Assembly (NCBI GenBank): GCA_964551445.1 | Contig: CAZKCG010000006.1 | Coordinates: 78,207-142,206, forward strand | Origin: DAOPXV01 sp964551445 | GTDB lineage: Bacteria > Muiribacteriota > UBA9980 | Reading direction: 5' to 3' | DNA: 64,000 nucleotides | The notes under the pieces: generated by a model | What the model was told of the DNA's origin: nothing | Databases searched by the model: none | What the model saw: only the letters and a program-made list of their open reading frames with translations | Program-made: the position numbers and the translations under genes | Shown here: positions 42,212-51,204 of the stretch, piece after piece | Numbering within the stretch: position 1 is the first letter of the stretch | Layout of the letters: every line of letters begins with the position of its first letter

Positions 42212-42946
42212 TCAATTCCTGTCGATATATCCCGCCAGTTTTTTCGATGCGTCCAGCAATAATATGAACACCGTTTCGGATTCGTCAGGCCCGGGCGATA
42301 TGTTCATGCGCTTCGCGGCTTTTATTTTTTCGAGATCAAGCCTGGTTATACCGATCCGCTTTTCAGCCTCGGCGAAAACTTCTTCAGCCGCGATGAGTTT
42401 TTCAGAGCCGATCGAAAGCGCCGCCCTTAAAGTTTCAAAAAAACCGCCCGTCATTTTAGCTACGCTCTGTATCAATCCGCGGCCGGAGCCGGTTACGAAA
42501 GATCTTGTAAGTCTCATGTGTATATTTCTGGCTTCCTGTTCGCAACGCAGTCTTAAATTCTCTTTATTGATCTTTAATGAGGCCAGTATATCCTCGCCGT
42601 CTAAAACGATGTATCTGTCACGCATCGACATGAACTTGACCGGAAATACGTCGGCCGATGCCCTCATATCCGCAGCGGTTATAAAAAACGGCGATATGGC
42701 GGACATTCTGGCTTCCGATACGGCCGGCATAAGTTCCTTCAGAACGGGGATCGAGATGTTTTCCGCCGCAGCGAGAATATTCATGTCGCTTTTTTCAGGG
42801 TTGTAGTGATCTCCGGCAGCGCTGCCGTATAACGTGTATGATAAAAGCTCGAGATCCGGGCTTTCTTTAAGCGCGCCGAGAAATTTGGTCAGAGCTTTTT
42901 TCTCCCCGGGGCCGATCTTAAGCGATTCTATTTTATTTTCAGCCAT
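42212..42946 (-). CDS. Nucleotidyltransferase-fold protein
   Basis: A 244-residue protein. The segment LLSYTLYGSAAGDHYNPEKS followed by DMNILAAAENI (about 34-64) matches the hG[G/S]x9-13Dh[D/E]h motif of the MNT/kanamycin-nucleotidyltransferase fold, though the second acid of the pair is Asn (SDMN). That may reduce catalysis. The C-terminal 120 residues are helical. It is followed by 169 non-coding bases and then the Cys/Gly-tail gene on the same strand; a link to that system is possible but not shown. It lies 9 bases downstream of DsbD's coding end. Confidence 0.6.
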   Translation of the reverse strand: MAENKIESLKIGPGEKKALTKFLGALKESPDLELLSYTLYGSAAGDHYNPEKSDMNILAAAENISIPVLKELMPAVSEARMSAISPFFITAADMRASADVFPVKFMSMRDRYIVLDGEDILASLKINKENLRLRCEQEARNIHMRLTRSFVTGSGRGLIQSVAKMTGGFFETLRAALSIGSEKLIAAEEVFAEAEKRIGITRLDLEKIKAAKRMNISPGPDESETVFILLLDASKKLAGYIDRN

Positions 42947-42955
42947 TTTAACTCC

Positions 42956-45016
42956 TTATTTTATGGAATTGATCATTTCGAGCATTTCCGGAAGTTTTAT
43001 GTAGCCCTGGATCTCTTTAGGATAAAGCGCGCCGGAGCTTTCATAAAAAACGATGTAAGGCATGAACGGCGAACTGAATTTTTCCTTTTTTATTAACGCG
43101 CCCTTGCCGGATGAATTCGTGCAGTCGAGTTTGATCTTCACGAAGTTTTTTGAGGCGTTTATAAAATCAGGGTTTTTGAATATATCTGAATCCATCTGTT
43201 TGCATGGTATGCACCAGTCGGCGTAAAAATCTATGATGACGGGCTTTTTTCCGGCTTTCGCGAGCGCCATGCCCTCGTCGTAATCTTTTATCCAGTCTGA
43301 AAATTCCGCGCTGGATATTTTCGAAGGGCCGCCGGACGCGTTTTGAGCGTTAGTTGAAACCGCTTCGTGCCCGTTCGTCCGTCCGTTTCCTGAAAGGCTT
43401 ATGAATCCAAGCTCGGAAATTCCCGAGGCGAAAAATAACGCCGCTATGAACACGGAGACGATACCAAGGGCTTTTGCCAGATGATTCGCGACCGGTGTGT
43501 TTTCATCCACGGTTGAAAAGACGCCGAGAATGACGGCGGTCAGGGACGCGAAAATGCCAGCGGTTATAATGAGAGCAGCTTTCGCCATTACGAACTGCAT
43601 GAAGTAAAGCGTGATCCATAAAAGCACCAGGCCGAAGAAGTTCTTCACGCGCACCATCCACATTCCGGATCTGGGCATGAAGCGCGCGCCCATGGCGAAG
43701 ACGAGAAACAGCATTCCAAGGCCCATGCCGTATGAAAAAAGCATTATGAAACCTATCGGTATCGATTTAATGGCTGAAACGAATATTAAAAGCGAACCAG
43801 CGAAAGGCCCTACGCAGGGCGCCGCGACAAGCCCCATAGTAAGCCCCATCGTAAACGCCCCGTAAAATCCCTGTTCGGACTGGCCGACCTTTGACATGAC
43901 GGCGTCCGGCATTTTAATTTCATAGAACTCGAACATCGCGCCCGCGAAAAATAAAAGCAGCGCGCAGACGAATCCGACTATCCACGGGTTCGCCATAATG
44001 GAACCCATATCGACGCCGAACAATGTGACGGCGACGCCGAGTATCGCGAAAGAAAGCGCTATCCCGACGACGAAAGTGAGCGCGAGTGAAAATGTCCTGG
44101 CGCGGGAATTTTCTCCCTGGTTGGCGAAAAAGGCCACGGTTATCGGGATCATAGGATATACGCACGGCGTCAGAGACGATACGAGGCCCCAGAAGAACGC
44201 TATTAGTATGGCGTAAATGAAGCTTTCTTCATAAAATTTCATGAAAGTGCTCTTTGAACCGGAGTTTTTTGAGACCGATCCAGATCCGGGCTGTTTTTTT
44301 TCATCGACGACGCTGCCGGTTATATCAGAAGTTTTTTTGGCGTTAGCCGGATCGTTACTAATTGCGGGTGTTTTGCCGGCATTAGCAGCGTCTTTGGAGA
44401 TTTGCGTTTCCGGCGTCGAGCCGGATGAATTTTTATCCGTGCCGTTCGCCGCGGTCGTTTTGACTATAAAGGAATTGCTGCCGTTCGCCGCATTAGTGCT
44501 TTCCGGAGACGCCGGGCCGCCGGTCTGAATGGGCGCGGCCGCTTTAACGCTGAGGGATATCTCAAAAGTTTCCTTCTGCGGCGCGGTGCACATATCGTCG
44601 GTGCAGGCCTGATATTGGACCTCGACCGGTATTTTAACGCTTTTGCCGGCGTGCCTGGGATTTACGGATAGAAGTATCCTGGCTTCCGCGCTGTCTTCGA
44701 ACAATAAAAGATCTTCGCCCATTATCTTTTTTTTCAGCGGTTCCGGGAAAGCTGTTTCATAAGATACGGCGTCTTCAGCTGAAATTTTAAAAGAGACGGG
44801 GACCCCGGTTTTATCGCCGGGAGCATAGATATGATAGGGTTTTTCAATCTTTATTCTTACGAGGACCTCGATCGTTTGGCCGGAAGCGGCTTCCACGGTT
44901 AAAACCGCTGCCGAAAAGGATGCCTGGCCGGCGCATGCGTCTGAAAACATTGGAAAAGCCGAAAAAAATAAAAAAAACAGCAATGAAATAAGGTTTATGA
45001 TACTTTTGAAATGCAT
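42956..45016 (-). CDS. dsbD: DsbD-like thiol:disulfide interchange protein
   Basis: A 686-residue inner-membrane protein that carries reducing power from cytosolic thioredoxin to the periplasm. The start ATG at 45014-45016 has AGGAG 10 bases upstream. Order: signal peptide; N-terminal DsbD-alpha domain (about 30-160) with QACTDDMCTAPQ; a long low-complexity linker (about 165-260, Ser/Thr/Asn/Lys-rich, longer than usual); eight-helix CcdA-like region with the redox pair in LTPCVYPMIP and AAPCVGPFAG; and a C-terminal thioredoxin domain with DFYADWCIPCKQMD. All six expected Cys are present. It has a consensus promoter and lies next to Cys-rich exported and iron-sulfur-related genes. Confidence 0.93.
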   Translation of the reverse strand: MHFKSIINLISLLFFLFFSAFPMFSDACAGQASFSAAVLTVEAASGQTIEVLVRIKIEKPYHIYAPGDKTGVPVSFKISAEDAVSYETAFPEPLKKKIMGEDLLLFEDSAEARILLSVNPRHAGKSVKIPVEVQYQACTDDMCTAPQKETFEISLSVKAAAPIQTGGPASPESTNAANGSNSFIVKTTAANGTDKNSSGSTPETQISKDAANAGKTPAISNDPANAKKTSDITGSVVDEKKQPGSGSVSKNSGSKSTFMKFYEESFIYAILIAFFWGLVSSLTPCVYPMIPITVAFFANQGENSRARTFSLALTFVVGIALSFAILGVAVTLFGVDMGSIMANPWIVGFVCALLLFFAGAMFEFYEIKMPDAVMSKVGQSEQGFYGAFTMGLTMGLVAAPCVGPFAGSLLIFVSAIKSIPIGFIMLFSYGMGLGMLFLVFAMGARFMPRSGMWMVRVKNFFGLVLLWITLYFMQFVMAKAALIITAGIFASLTAVILGVFSTVDENTPVANHLAKALGIVSVFIAALFFASGISELGFISLSGNGRTNGHEAVSTNAQNASGGPSKISSAEFSDWIKDYDEGMALAKAGKKPVIIDFYADWCIPCKQMDSDIFKNPDFINASKNFVKIKLDCTNSSGKGALIKKEKFSSPFMPYIVFYESSGALYPKEIQGYIKLPEMLEMINSIK

Positions 45017-45061
45017 TTTATGTGTTCTCCTAGCGTTAAATTTCGAATATAAGCTTATTAT

Positions 45062-45090
45062 ATTATACATATATAGAAAAAAAATGTCAA
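45062..45090 (-). promoter_or_regulatory. Consensus sigma-70 promoter for dsbD
   Basis: On the minus strand: TTGACA (45085-45090), 17-base spacer, TATAAT (45062-45067), both perfect. Confidence 0.9.
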
Positions 45091-45219
45091 TAAAAAGATG
45101 ACCTTAAGCGTTATGATACCATTATCTTAAAATATGGCCGAAAATTTTTTTTCGACGCGGAATGTAAGAAAGACGGATGGTTTGAATAAGTTATCGATGC
45201 CCGCGACGTGGCGTTTTTT

Positions 45220-45248
45220 TTGACAAAGGTCTTTTTTTCTGGTATAAT
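45220..45248 (+). promoter_or_regulatory. Consensus sigma-70 promoter for the HENAH metallopeptidase
   Basis: TTGACA (45220-45225), 17-base spacer, TATAAT (45243-45248), both perfect; leader about 27 nt. It points away from the dsbD promoter 130 bases away. Strong expression is likely. Confidence 0.92.
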
Positions 45249-45281
45249 CATTACATCATTTTAAGAAAGAAGGTATTTAGT

Positions 45282-46877
45282 ATGAAGAATAACTTTTCTT
45301 TTTCGGGTTTAATGAAGAAAACCCTCGCTATACTTGTAGCAGTGCCTATAGTTTTAACCGCTTTTACGGGCGCCGCGCTCGCGGATAAACCGACGACATA
45401 TTTAGCGCCCAAGTATCAGGACATCCCTTTCAAGGCTGAAAACGCTTTTATATCGGTGGCTCCCGCTATGGACGCCGCCACTCAGAACCCTTCGATGGTC
45501 CAGGTCACCAACGAATGCGAACTTCTCGAAGTTGCAAGCCCTAAAGGATTTAAAGTAGGCGTATTTGCCGGCGGCGGAGACTACGCTAAAGACGTTATTC
45601 CCAACCTGATGAAATCAGCTGAAATGCTTGATTCCGCAAAACTCAGGATCATAGCCAGAATGGTGAAACTCCAGCTGATAACTGAATCAGGCAACGCAAG
45701 ATACGCAGAATTCTATAAAAAATTCGTTACCGCCCCGATCGCCATGTTCGTAGGCCTTAACGCCGGAACCGGCCCCGCATGCGCTCCAATGGCATTATAT
45801 CTCCCTTTAAAAGACGGAACCTCATATTTCTTCAACACCGTAACATTCGTCGAAGATATACCCAAAATGTTCATGATCGCCGACGCTATCAATAACGATA
45901 CCTTCGATCTCGTAGTGGCTCACGAGAACGCGCACGGCATTATGTTCGACATGTACGGCTCGCAGATGAAAAAAGTCGAAAAGAAAAGCAATCTCGGTCA
46001 TGACGGCCCGGTTATATCCGACCGCGGACTCGCTTACATCGAAGGATGGGCTGAAGCTTTTGAAGCTCTTTACGGCCCGACCAACCCTCTTTTGAAGCTG
46101 AAAGAATCGGAACGCGAAAAATACAGACTTTCCGAATTTTTATTCACGCGTCAGGACCCCGTCCGCCGCGACAGATATATCTGGCAGACGACGAAAAAAA
46201 GAACCGGCCTTTTGAAGAACGGCCTCCAGATATTATCGACCGAAGGCGCCGTAGCCGGTATTTTCTATGACATATTAACCTCGAAAGCGATAAAAGACCC
46301 TTTCATAAAATCCATCACCATAATGTATAAATTCCGTCCCGTCGATTTCATGGGATTTCTTGAAGGCTTCGTAAAAACATTCCCGGAAGACAAGAACGTG
46401 TTATACAGAATATTCCTCGAAGGAACCAACTACGCGACGGTTTCCAACAAGGCGCGCGGTCTTTATTTCGACTACTATCAGGCGAAACTCAAATACGTAA
46501 AAAAAGAGATGGAACAGAAAGCCTTCTACGAAATTAAGAACAAATGGACGGCTTTCAAAGAAGATCTCTTCAAAAACGCAATGGAAACCAACAATATCTT
46601 CGCGAACGTCGGACCTGACCTCTTCATGAATGTTGCCGTCATTCCCGCGATCCCGCAGGCTAAAGATCTTCACATCAATATATCGACGATCCAGCCCGGC
46701 CTCCTTTCGAAATTGGGCCTTACGGGTCTTGCTGACGAAGATATCGACAAGATGATCCAGGCGCGCGAAGCCATGGGCGTTCTTCCTTATAAGACGGCTA
46801 CCGAAGCTTTGAAGAGCATGCTCGGCGAGGAAAAAGCCAACAAGGTCATCACCGAAAACAAGATAACCGACCTTTAA
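45282..46877 (+). CDS. Exported HExxH zinc-metallopeptidase-like protein
   Basis: A 531-residue protein with a signal peptide (about 1-34, cleaved near GAALA). The zinc motif is HENAH (214-218) in FDLVVAHENAHGIMFDMYGS. About 36 residues later, IEGWAEAFEAL offers Glu254 or Glu258 as third ligand, the gluzincin layout. The remainder is helical; I recognise no named family. A perfect consensus promoter, good ribosome-binding site (AAGAAGG) and strong terminator suggest an abundant, monocistronic exported protein. It may degrade or process cell-surface proteins, but it could also be a non-catalytic surface protein. Confidence 0.72.
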   Translation: MKNNFSFSGLMKKTLAILVAVPIVLTAFTGAALADKPTTYLAPKYQDIPFKAENAFISVAPAMDAATQNPSMVQVTNECELLEVASPKGFKVGVFAGGGDYAKDVIPNLMKSAEMLDSAKLRIIARMVKLQLITESGNARYAEFYKKFVTAPIAMFVGLNAGTGPACAPMALYLPLKDGTSYFFNTVTFVEDIPKMFMIADAINNDTFDLVVAHENAHGIMFDMYGSQMKKVEKKSNLGHDGPVISDRGLAYIEGWAEAFEALYGPTNPLLKLKESEREKYRLSEFLFTRQDPVRRDRYIWQTTKKRTGLLKNGLQILSTEGAVAGIFYDILTSKAIKDPFIKSITIMYKFRPVDFMGFLEGFVKTFPEDKNVLYRIFLEGTNYATVSNKARGLYFDYYQAKLKYVKKEMEQKAFYEIKNKWTAFKEDLFKNAMETNNIFANVGPDLFMNVAVIPAIPQAKDLHINISTIQPGLLSKLGLTGLADEDIDKMIQAREAMGVLPYKTATEALKSMLGEEKANKVITENKITDL

Positions 46878-46949
46878 TATTAAAATCGTCCGATCATAAA
46901 GACAGGGCGATAACCTGAAAAATAGTCTTAAAAATAAAATATCGAACAG

Positions 46950-46985
46950 GGGCGCGTAAAATATAATACGCGCCCTTATTTTTTA
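46950..46985 (+). terminator. Rho-independent terminator
   Basis: GGGCGCGTA (46950-46958) pairs with TACGCGCCC (46967-46975) across an 8-base loop, followed by a T-rich run. Confidence 0.88.
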
Positions 46986-47051
46986 ATCGTTTTTGAAGTT
47001 ATTTGGTATTTTGAATGATTTTTCCATTGTAAATTCATCGCCTTTCCAAAT

Positions 47052-47082
47052 AAAAAAGGGCCTTCCGGAGAAAGCCCTTTTT
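47052..47082. terminator. Bidirectional terminator between convergent genes
   Basis: A6, then GGGC-C-TTC, loop CGGA, GAA-A-GCCC, then T5. The A run serves as T run for serC on the minus strand. Confidence 0.8.
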
Positions 47083-47102
47083 GGTGATATATATTGAAAA
47101 AA

Positions 47103-48185
47103 TTAGCTGTTCTTCTTTTCGAAGTCGTCCATGAAAGCTACAAGGGCTTTTACGGATTCCATCGGAACCGCGTTATAAAGCGATGCTCTGATGCCGCCGA
47201 CCGAACGGTGGCCTTTCAAGCCTTCCATTGTGAGAGCCTTGGCTTCTTTCAGGAATTTTTCCTCGAGTTCTTCGGTTTTAAGTCTGAAAGGGATATTCAT
47301 AAGCGAGCGGCTGTCTTTTCTGACCGTTCCGCGGTAGAAATCGTTCTTGTCGAGGCGGTCGTAGAGTATTTTCGCCTTCGCGATGTTGATCTCCTGCATT
47401 TTTGAGAGGCCGCCTATTTTTTTGAGCCATTTGAGAACGAGGCCGATCATGTAAATAGTGAAGCAGGGCGGAGTGTTGTAGAGCGACGGCTCTTTCGCCA
47501 TGATCTTGTAGTTGCACATCGTGGGGATGTTCTTCGGGCTTTTTTCAAGAAGGTCGTTTCTGATGATAACGACGGTAGCGCCAGCGGGGCCTACGTTCTT
47601 CTGAGCGCCGGCGTATATTAACGCGAATTTTTTAACGTCGACGGGCCGCGAGCAGAAATCGGACGACATGTCGCAGACGAGATCTACCTTTCCGGTTTCT
47701 GGAAAGCTTTGCCATTCGGTACCGCGGATGGTGTTGTTAGAGGTCATGTGAAGATACGCCGCGTCCGGGCTGATCTCGAATTTTTCAGGGATATAGGTGA
47801 ATTCTTTGTCTTCGGAAGAAGCGATAACTTTAACGGTTTTGCCGAGTTTCTGGGCTTCCTCGATGGCTTTGGTCGCCCAAACGCCGGTATTGATATAATC
47901 AGCGGATTTTCCTTCGGGAAGGAGGTTGAGCGCGACCATCGCGAATTGAAGCGTGGCGCCGCCCTGAAGGAACATCACGGTGTAGTTGTCGGGAATGCCG
48001 AGCAATTCTTTCAAGTCTTTTTCGGCTTCTTTTAATATGGCGTCGTATTCTTTGCTGCGGTGGCTCATTTCAAGGACCGAAACGCCTTTGCCTTTATAAT
48101 TTATGAGATCTTTCTGAGCTTCTTCAAGAACTTCCATAGGAAGGGCCGCCGGGCCCGCGTTGAAATTGTGTATCCTTTTTTCCAT
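47103..48185 (-). CDS. serC: Phosphoserine aminotransferase
   Basis: A 360-residue PLP enzyme that converts 3-phosphohydroxypyruvate and glutamate to phosphoserine in serine and pyridoxal synthesis. Hallmarks: NFNAGPAALPMEVLEEAQKD at the N-terminus, MSHRSKEYD, FLQGGATLQFAMVALNLL, the Schiff-base Lys in IYAGAQKNVGPAGATVVIIR, and the C-terminal GHRSVGGIRASLYNAVP. The start at 48183-48185 is supported by AGGGAG upstream; the frame extends further but without a ribosome-binding site. It has its own promoter at 48321-48349. Confidence 0.97.
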   Translation of the reverse strand: MEKRIHNFNAGPAALPMEVLEEAQKDLINYKGKGVSVLEMSHRSKEYDAILKEAEKDLKELLGIPDNYTVMFLQGGATLQFAMVALNLLPEGKSADYINTGVWATKAIEEAQKLGKTVKVIASSEDKEFTYIPEKFEISPDAAYLHMTSNNTIRGTEWQSFPETGKVDLVCDMSSDFCSRPVDVKKFALIYAGAQKNVGPAGATVVIIRNDLLEKSPKNIPTMCNYKIMAKEPSLYNTPPCFTIYMIGLVLKWLKKIGGLSKMQEINIAKAKILYDRLDKNDFYRGTVRKDSRSLMNIPFRLKTEELEEKFLKEAKALTMEGLKGHRSVGGIRASLYNAVPMESVKALVAFMDDFEKKNS

Positions 48186-48320
48186 TTTGAATCTCCCTCT
48201 TTCCGATTTGATTTTACGGCCGGACGAAGATACTCGCATACTTATCGCGCCGCGCCGTTTTTGGTAAATTTCACGGCCCGCCGTCAGATGGCGGGAATGA
48301 AAAATGAATATTCGATTAAC

Positions 48321-48349
48321 ATTATAAAGAAAAACAACGAAAATGTCCA
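48321..48349 (-). promoter_or_regulatory. Sigma-70-like promoter for serC
   Basis: On the minus strand: TGGACA (48344-48349), 17-base spacer, TATAAT (48321-48326). Confidence 0.7.
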
Positions 48350-48421
48350 GAAAAAAAGTGAAAATGTGATGAATAATTTTTATCTTTCGTTATTATTATG
48401 ACTTACTGAATCGTCTTTTTC

Positions 48422-48450
48422 TTGACTTATTTCAGTATTTTTTGTATAAT
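48422..48450 (+). promoter_or_regulatory. Sigma-70-like promoter for pilin cassette 3
   Basis: TTGACT (48422-48427), 17-base spacer, TATAAT (48445-48450). The start near 48457 places the TTG at 48442 outside the transcript and supports ATG 48484 as the first codon. Confidence 0.85.
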
Positions 48451-48483
48451 TTTCGTAAAGCGATTATAAGGCGGGTGATTTTT

Positions 48484-50526
48484 ATGTTTATTAATTATAG
48501 CCGCGTGAACTTTGCAATTGACCGATCACATAATAGAAGATCAGGCTGGACCGTTATCGTTACGATGCTTATGATCCTTTTTCTTATGATCCTCGGTTTC
48601 GCCATGATACAGGTATTTACGAACGAGTCGAAATCGGCCGCTAACTACGTCGAATCGACGGTAGCGCATTACCTGGCCGAGGCGGGCATTGAACATGCCA
48701 TGTACGTGCTTCAGAATAACGCCAATGACTTCGTGAACGATCCGGCGAACCAGGGCTGGAACAAGTTATTCGCGACGAAGAACGAATTTAATTTCGACAT
48801 CCCCTTTACGGACGCGCGCGATAAGATAACTCCGGGCTGCCCCGAGTTAAATAAACCCCTCGATACTGAAGTTGCTTCAAAAGTTATCAATGGCGCGGTG
48901 CTTTCGATCAATATAGCATATAAACTTTCAGAAGAGATCGACCCGCTTCATAAGGTCGGCAGGCTCACCATAACTTCCGTCGCGAAGTATAGAAATATCA
49001 GGCGCAAGGTCGAGGTTGAAAAAGAAATATTTCTTTTCAAAGATATCCCCATCCAGTTCGACCATGTTCTATACGTTAACAACCTCATGCATGAGTCCAT
49101 TCCAGGCCGCCGCGACAAAGGAAACTCGGGTTTCTGGAGAAAGGTCGCCAATTTCGTGAACGGCCGCTACGTTCCTCAGCAATTCTTCGTGAACGGCCTT
49201 AAAGTGTTTTTAAGGGATTTTACGATACCGCTTAATAAAGACAAAGATCCTACATGGGTTGGCGCTTTCGAGACCGGCCAGTCGATGATGGATAAACTTT
49301 CAAAAAAGAACGTTGATTTCAATGTAGCCAACACCAAGCTTGACAACTACAACGGCATCGTTTCAAGCGTCACCGAGATCGACAGCGGCATCCTTGGCGG
49401 AAGCCGCGGAAATACTGACCTTACCGGTTTTGATCCGGCCGGCGTTCTCAGAAAATTTTTCACTTCTATCGGCCTCAAAGATAAAAAAGACAGAAAACCC
49501 AACGAACTCTACGGAGATATAAAAAGAGCCTACAAATATAAAGACGCCCTTTACGAAGAGCCATATATAACCCCGGGCTCGGACGGCGATAAAAACTCCT
49601 GGTATCACGGAGCGGTCGACGTAAAACCCGATCTTAAGGCTAAATATCCTGAAGATAAGATAATAGGGCTTCTTGAACCCGCGATGTATAAGAGAGTTTC
49701 TCAAAAACAGTTCGTCGCTTCAGATCACGTTACTTATCTCATCGGAAAAAAAGAACAGACGCAGGTGGTCAAAAAATACCGCGGCTGGGGCCCCTGGCAG
49801 GCGGCTCCTCCATCTAAAGGGCTTCTGGGCCCCATAAAAGATATCTTCGCCATAAAAACCGGAAAACAGGCGGCGCTGGCTAATCCCGCTTTCGCCATAC
49901 AGCTTCGCGGCTATGAATTCGTCGACGGCGACGTTCATATCGAAGGATATTACCAGGGCCGCGGAACCATAATAGCTACCGGAAATATTTACGTAGGCAA
50001 TGAACTTTTAAGACATACTGACGATCGTTCGGGGATACCTAACACCTACAAATATCCTGACGGCTACGCTGCGGAAGCCCGCCACGAAGGCGCCTATAAC
50101 GGCATTCAACTCATAGCGCTTGGAACGCGGCCGTCACCGACGGGCGGCGAGACCGGAAAGATAATCATGAGGACCACCAAGGACCCATCGTTCGCCGAGG
50201 AAAACGTGCTCAAGTCGCTCTTTACCAACAAAGACCACCATATAAACATAGAAGCTTTTCTATATGCTAAAAACGGAATAAAATCTGAATTTGGCGATGA
50301 TTCATGGTTCGGTAATGACGTTAACAAGATGGCGACCATAGTTAAGGGAAACCTCGTATCTGAAAAACTTGGCGTGACCGACGTGAGCCAGTCCCTTCCG
50401 GACGAACTTTCGCTGCTTGAAGACCGCGTTTGGACCACCATTTATGAAGATCTCGCGAAATCACAGGATAAAATAGTCGTCGCGATAACTCCTAAAATAT
50501 CCAGTTACACTCAGAGCGTCGAATAG
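48484..50526 (+). CDS. Large PilX-like minor pilin (cassette 3)
   Basis: A 680-residue protein. The ATG at 48484 is fixed by the promoter and by AGGCGGGTG upstream. The leader ends RRSG and the helix WTVIVTMLMILFLMILGFAM lacks Glu5. The next segment, VAHYLAEAGIEHAMYVLQN, is the classic PilX N-terminal pattern. The extracytoplasmic part has DGDVHIEGYYQGRGTIIATGN (split: DGDVHIEGYYQG, RGTIIATGNIYVG) near 470-500. That resembles the GGIIIA.KDI strand of the other two large pilins. It heads a five-gene cluster (large pilin, TPR, PilV-like, PilW-like, glycine zipper). Confidence 0.78.
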   Translation: MFINYSRVNFAIDRSHNRRSGWTVIVTMLMILFLMILGFAMIQVFTNESKSAANYVESTVAHYLAEAGIEHAMYVLQNNANDFVNDPANQGWNKLFATKNEFNFDIPFTDARDKITPGCPELNKPLDTEVASKVINGAVLSINIAYKLSEEIDPLHKVGRLTITSVAKYRNIRRKVEVEKEIFLFKDIPIQFDHVLYVNNLMHESIPGRRDKGNSGFWRKVANFVNGRYVPQQFFVNGLKVFLRDFTIPLNKDKDPTWVGAFETGQSMMDKLSKKNVDFNVANTKLDNYNGIVSSVTEIDSGILGGSRGNTDLTGFDPAGVLRKFFTSIGLKDKKDRKPNELYGDIKRAYKYKDALYEEPYITPGSDGDKNSWYHGAVDVKPDLKAKYPEDKIIGLLEPAMYKRVSQKQFVASDHVTYLIGKKEQTQVVKKYRGWGPWQAAPPSKGLLGPIKDIFAIKTGKQAALANPAFAIQLRGYEFVDGDVHIEGYYQGRGTIIATGNIYVGNELLRHTDDRSGIPNTYKYPDGYAAEARHEGAYNGIQLIALGTRPSPTGGETGKIIMRTTKDPSFAEENVLKSLFTNKDHHINIEAFLYAKNGIKSEFGDDSWFGNDVNKMATIVKGNLVSEKLGVTDVSQSLPDELSLLEDRVWTTIYEDLAKSQDKIVVAITPKISSYTQSVE

Positions 50527-50568
50527 CTTTAATACTTCAGTATGATCTGAAACGATCGGAAGGCCGTT

Positions 50569-51204
50569 ATGGAAAACAACAAACCTATAATTTTTCTGGC
50601 CGTGATATTTGCCATAATTATTTCGGCCTATGGCCTGATAAAGATCATGGCGCCTTCCCGCACTCCCGGAAAGGGTTCCGACCGCACCATCAATATAACG
50701 GAAGTATCGGAAACCCCGGCTGCTTCATCTTCCGGCCAGCAGACGCCCTCTAAAAGTTATTCTTCAAGCAATTCTCCGAGGCTCATGTCCGTTCAGGAAA
50801 CGGAGAACCAGTACGACAGCTACTATCAGGACATGGAAGAACAGCAGCAGATATTAACCGAATCATCCAGAAAACGCCAGGAATTCATCGCGGGCATGAA
50901 CGGAAAAGCAGGCCAGCTTTTCAAGGAGGGGCTTGATTTCGCGGCCGCGCAGGATTTCGAAAAAGCCATCGACTCTTTTTTAAAGGCGCTTCGTGAAGAA
51001 CCGAATAACATGACCATAAGGCTTCTGGCCTTTAAAAAACTGGCTGCGCTCTACAAACAGAAAAACGACGACAAGAAGTACTACGTTTCTACTTACAAAT
51101 ACCTTGAGGTGCTTGAAAAGATAGAAAAAGACCCTGACGAAGTTGAAAACATCAGAAACCTTAAGATCGACATAAAAGGCAAATTGGCCACGCTTGGAGA
51201 ATGA
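50569..51204 (+). CDS. Membrane-anchored TPR protein
   Basis: A 211-residue protein with one N-terminal membrane helix (IIFLAVIFAIIISAYGLIKI, about 6-25), a Ser/Pro/Thr-rich linker (30-75), a short coiled coil (EQQQILTESSRKRQEFIAGM) and two or so TPR motifs (about 105-200, AAQDFEKAIDSFLKALREEP...). The TPR part probably lies in the periplasm and binds partner proteins. It sits 43 bases after the large pilin gene and overlaps the PilV-like gene by 4 bases, so an assembly or docking role for cassette 3 is likely. Cassettes 1 and 2 lack this gene. Confidence 0.75.
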   Translation: MENNKPIIFLAVIFAIIISAYGLIKIMAPSRTPGKGSDRTINITEVSETPAASSSGQQTPSKSYSSSNSPRLMSVQETENQYDSYYQDMEEQQQILTESSRKRQEFIAGMNGKAGQLFKEGLDFAAAQDFEKAIDSFLKALREEPNNMTIRLLAFKKLAALYKQKNDDKKYYVSTYKYLEVLEKIEKDPDEVENIRNLKIDIKGKLATLGE

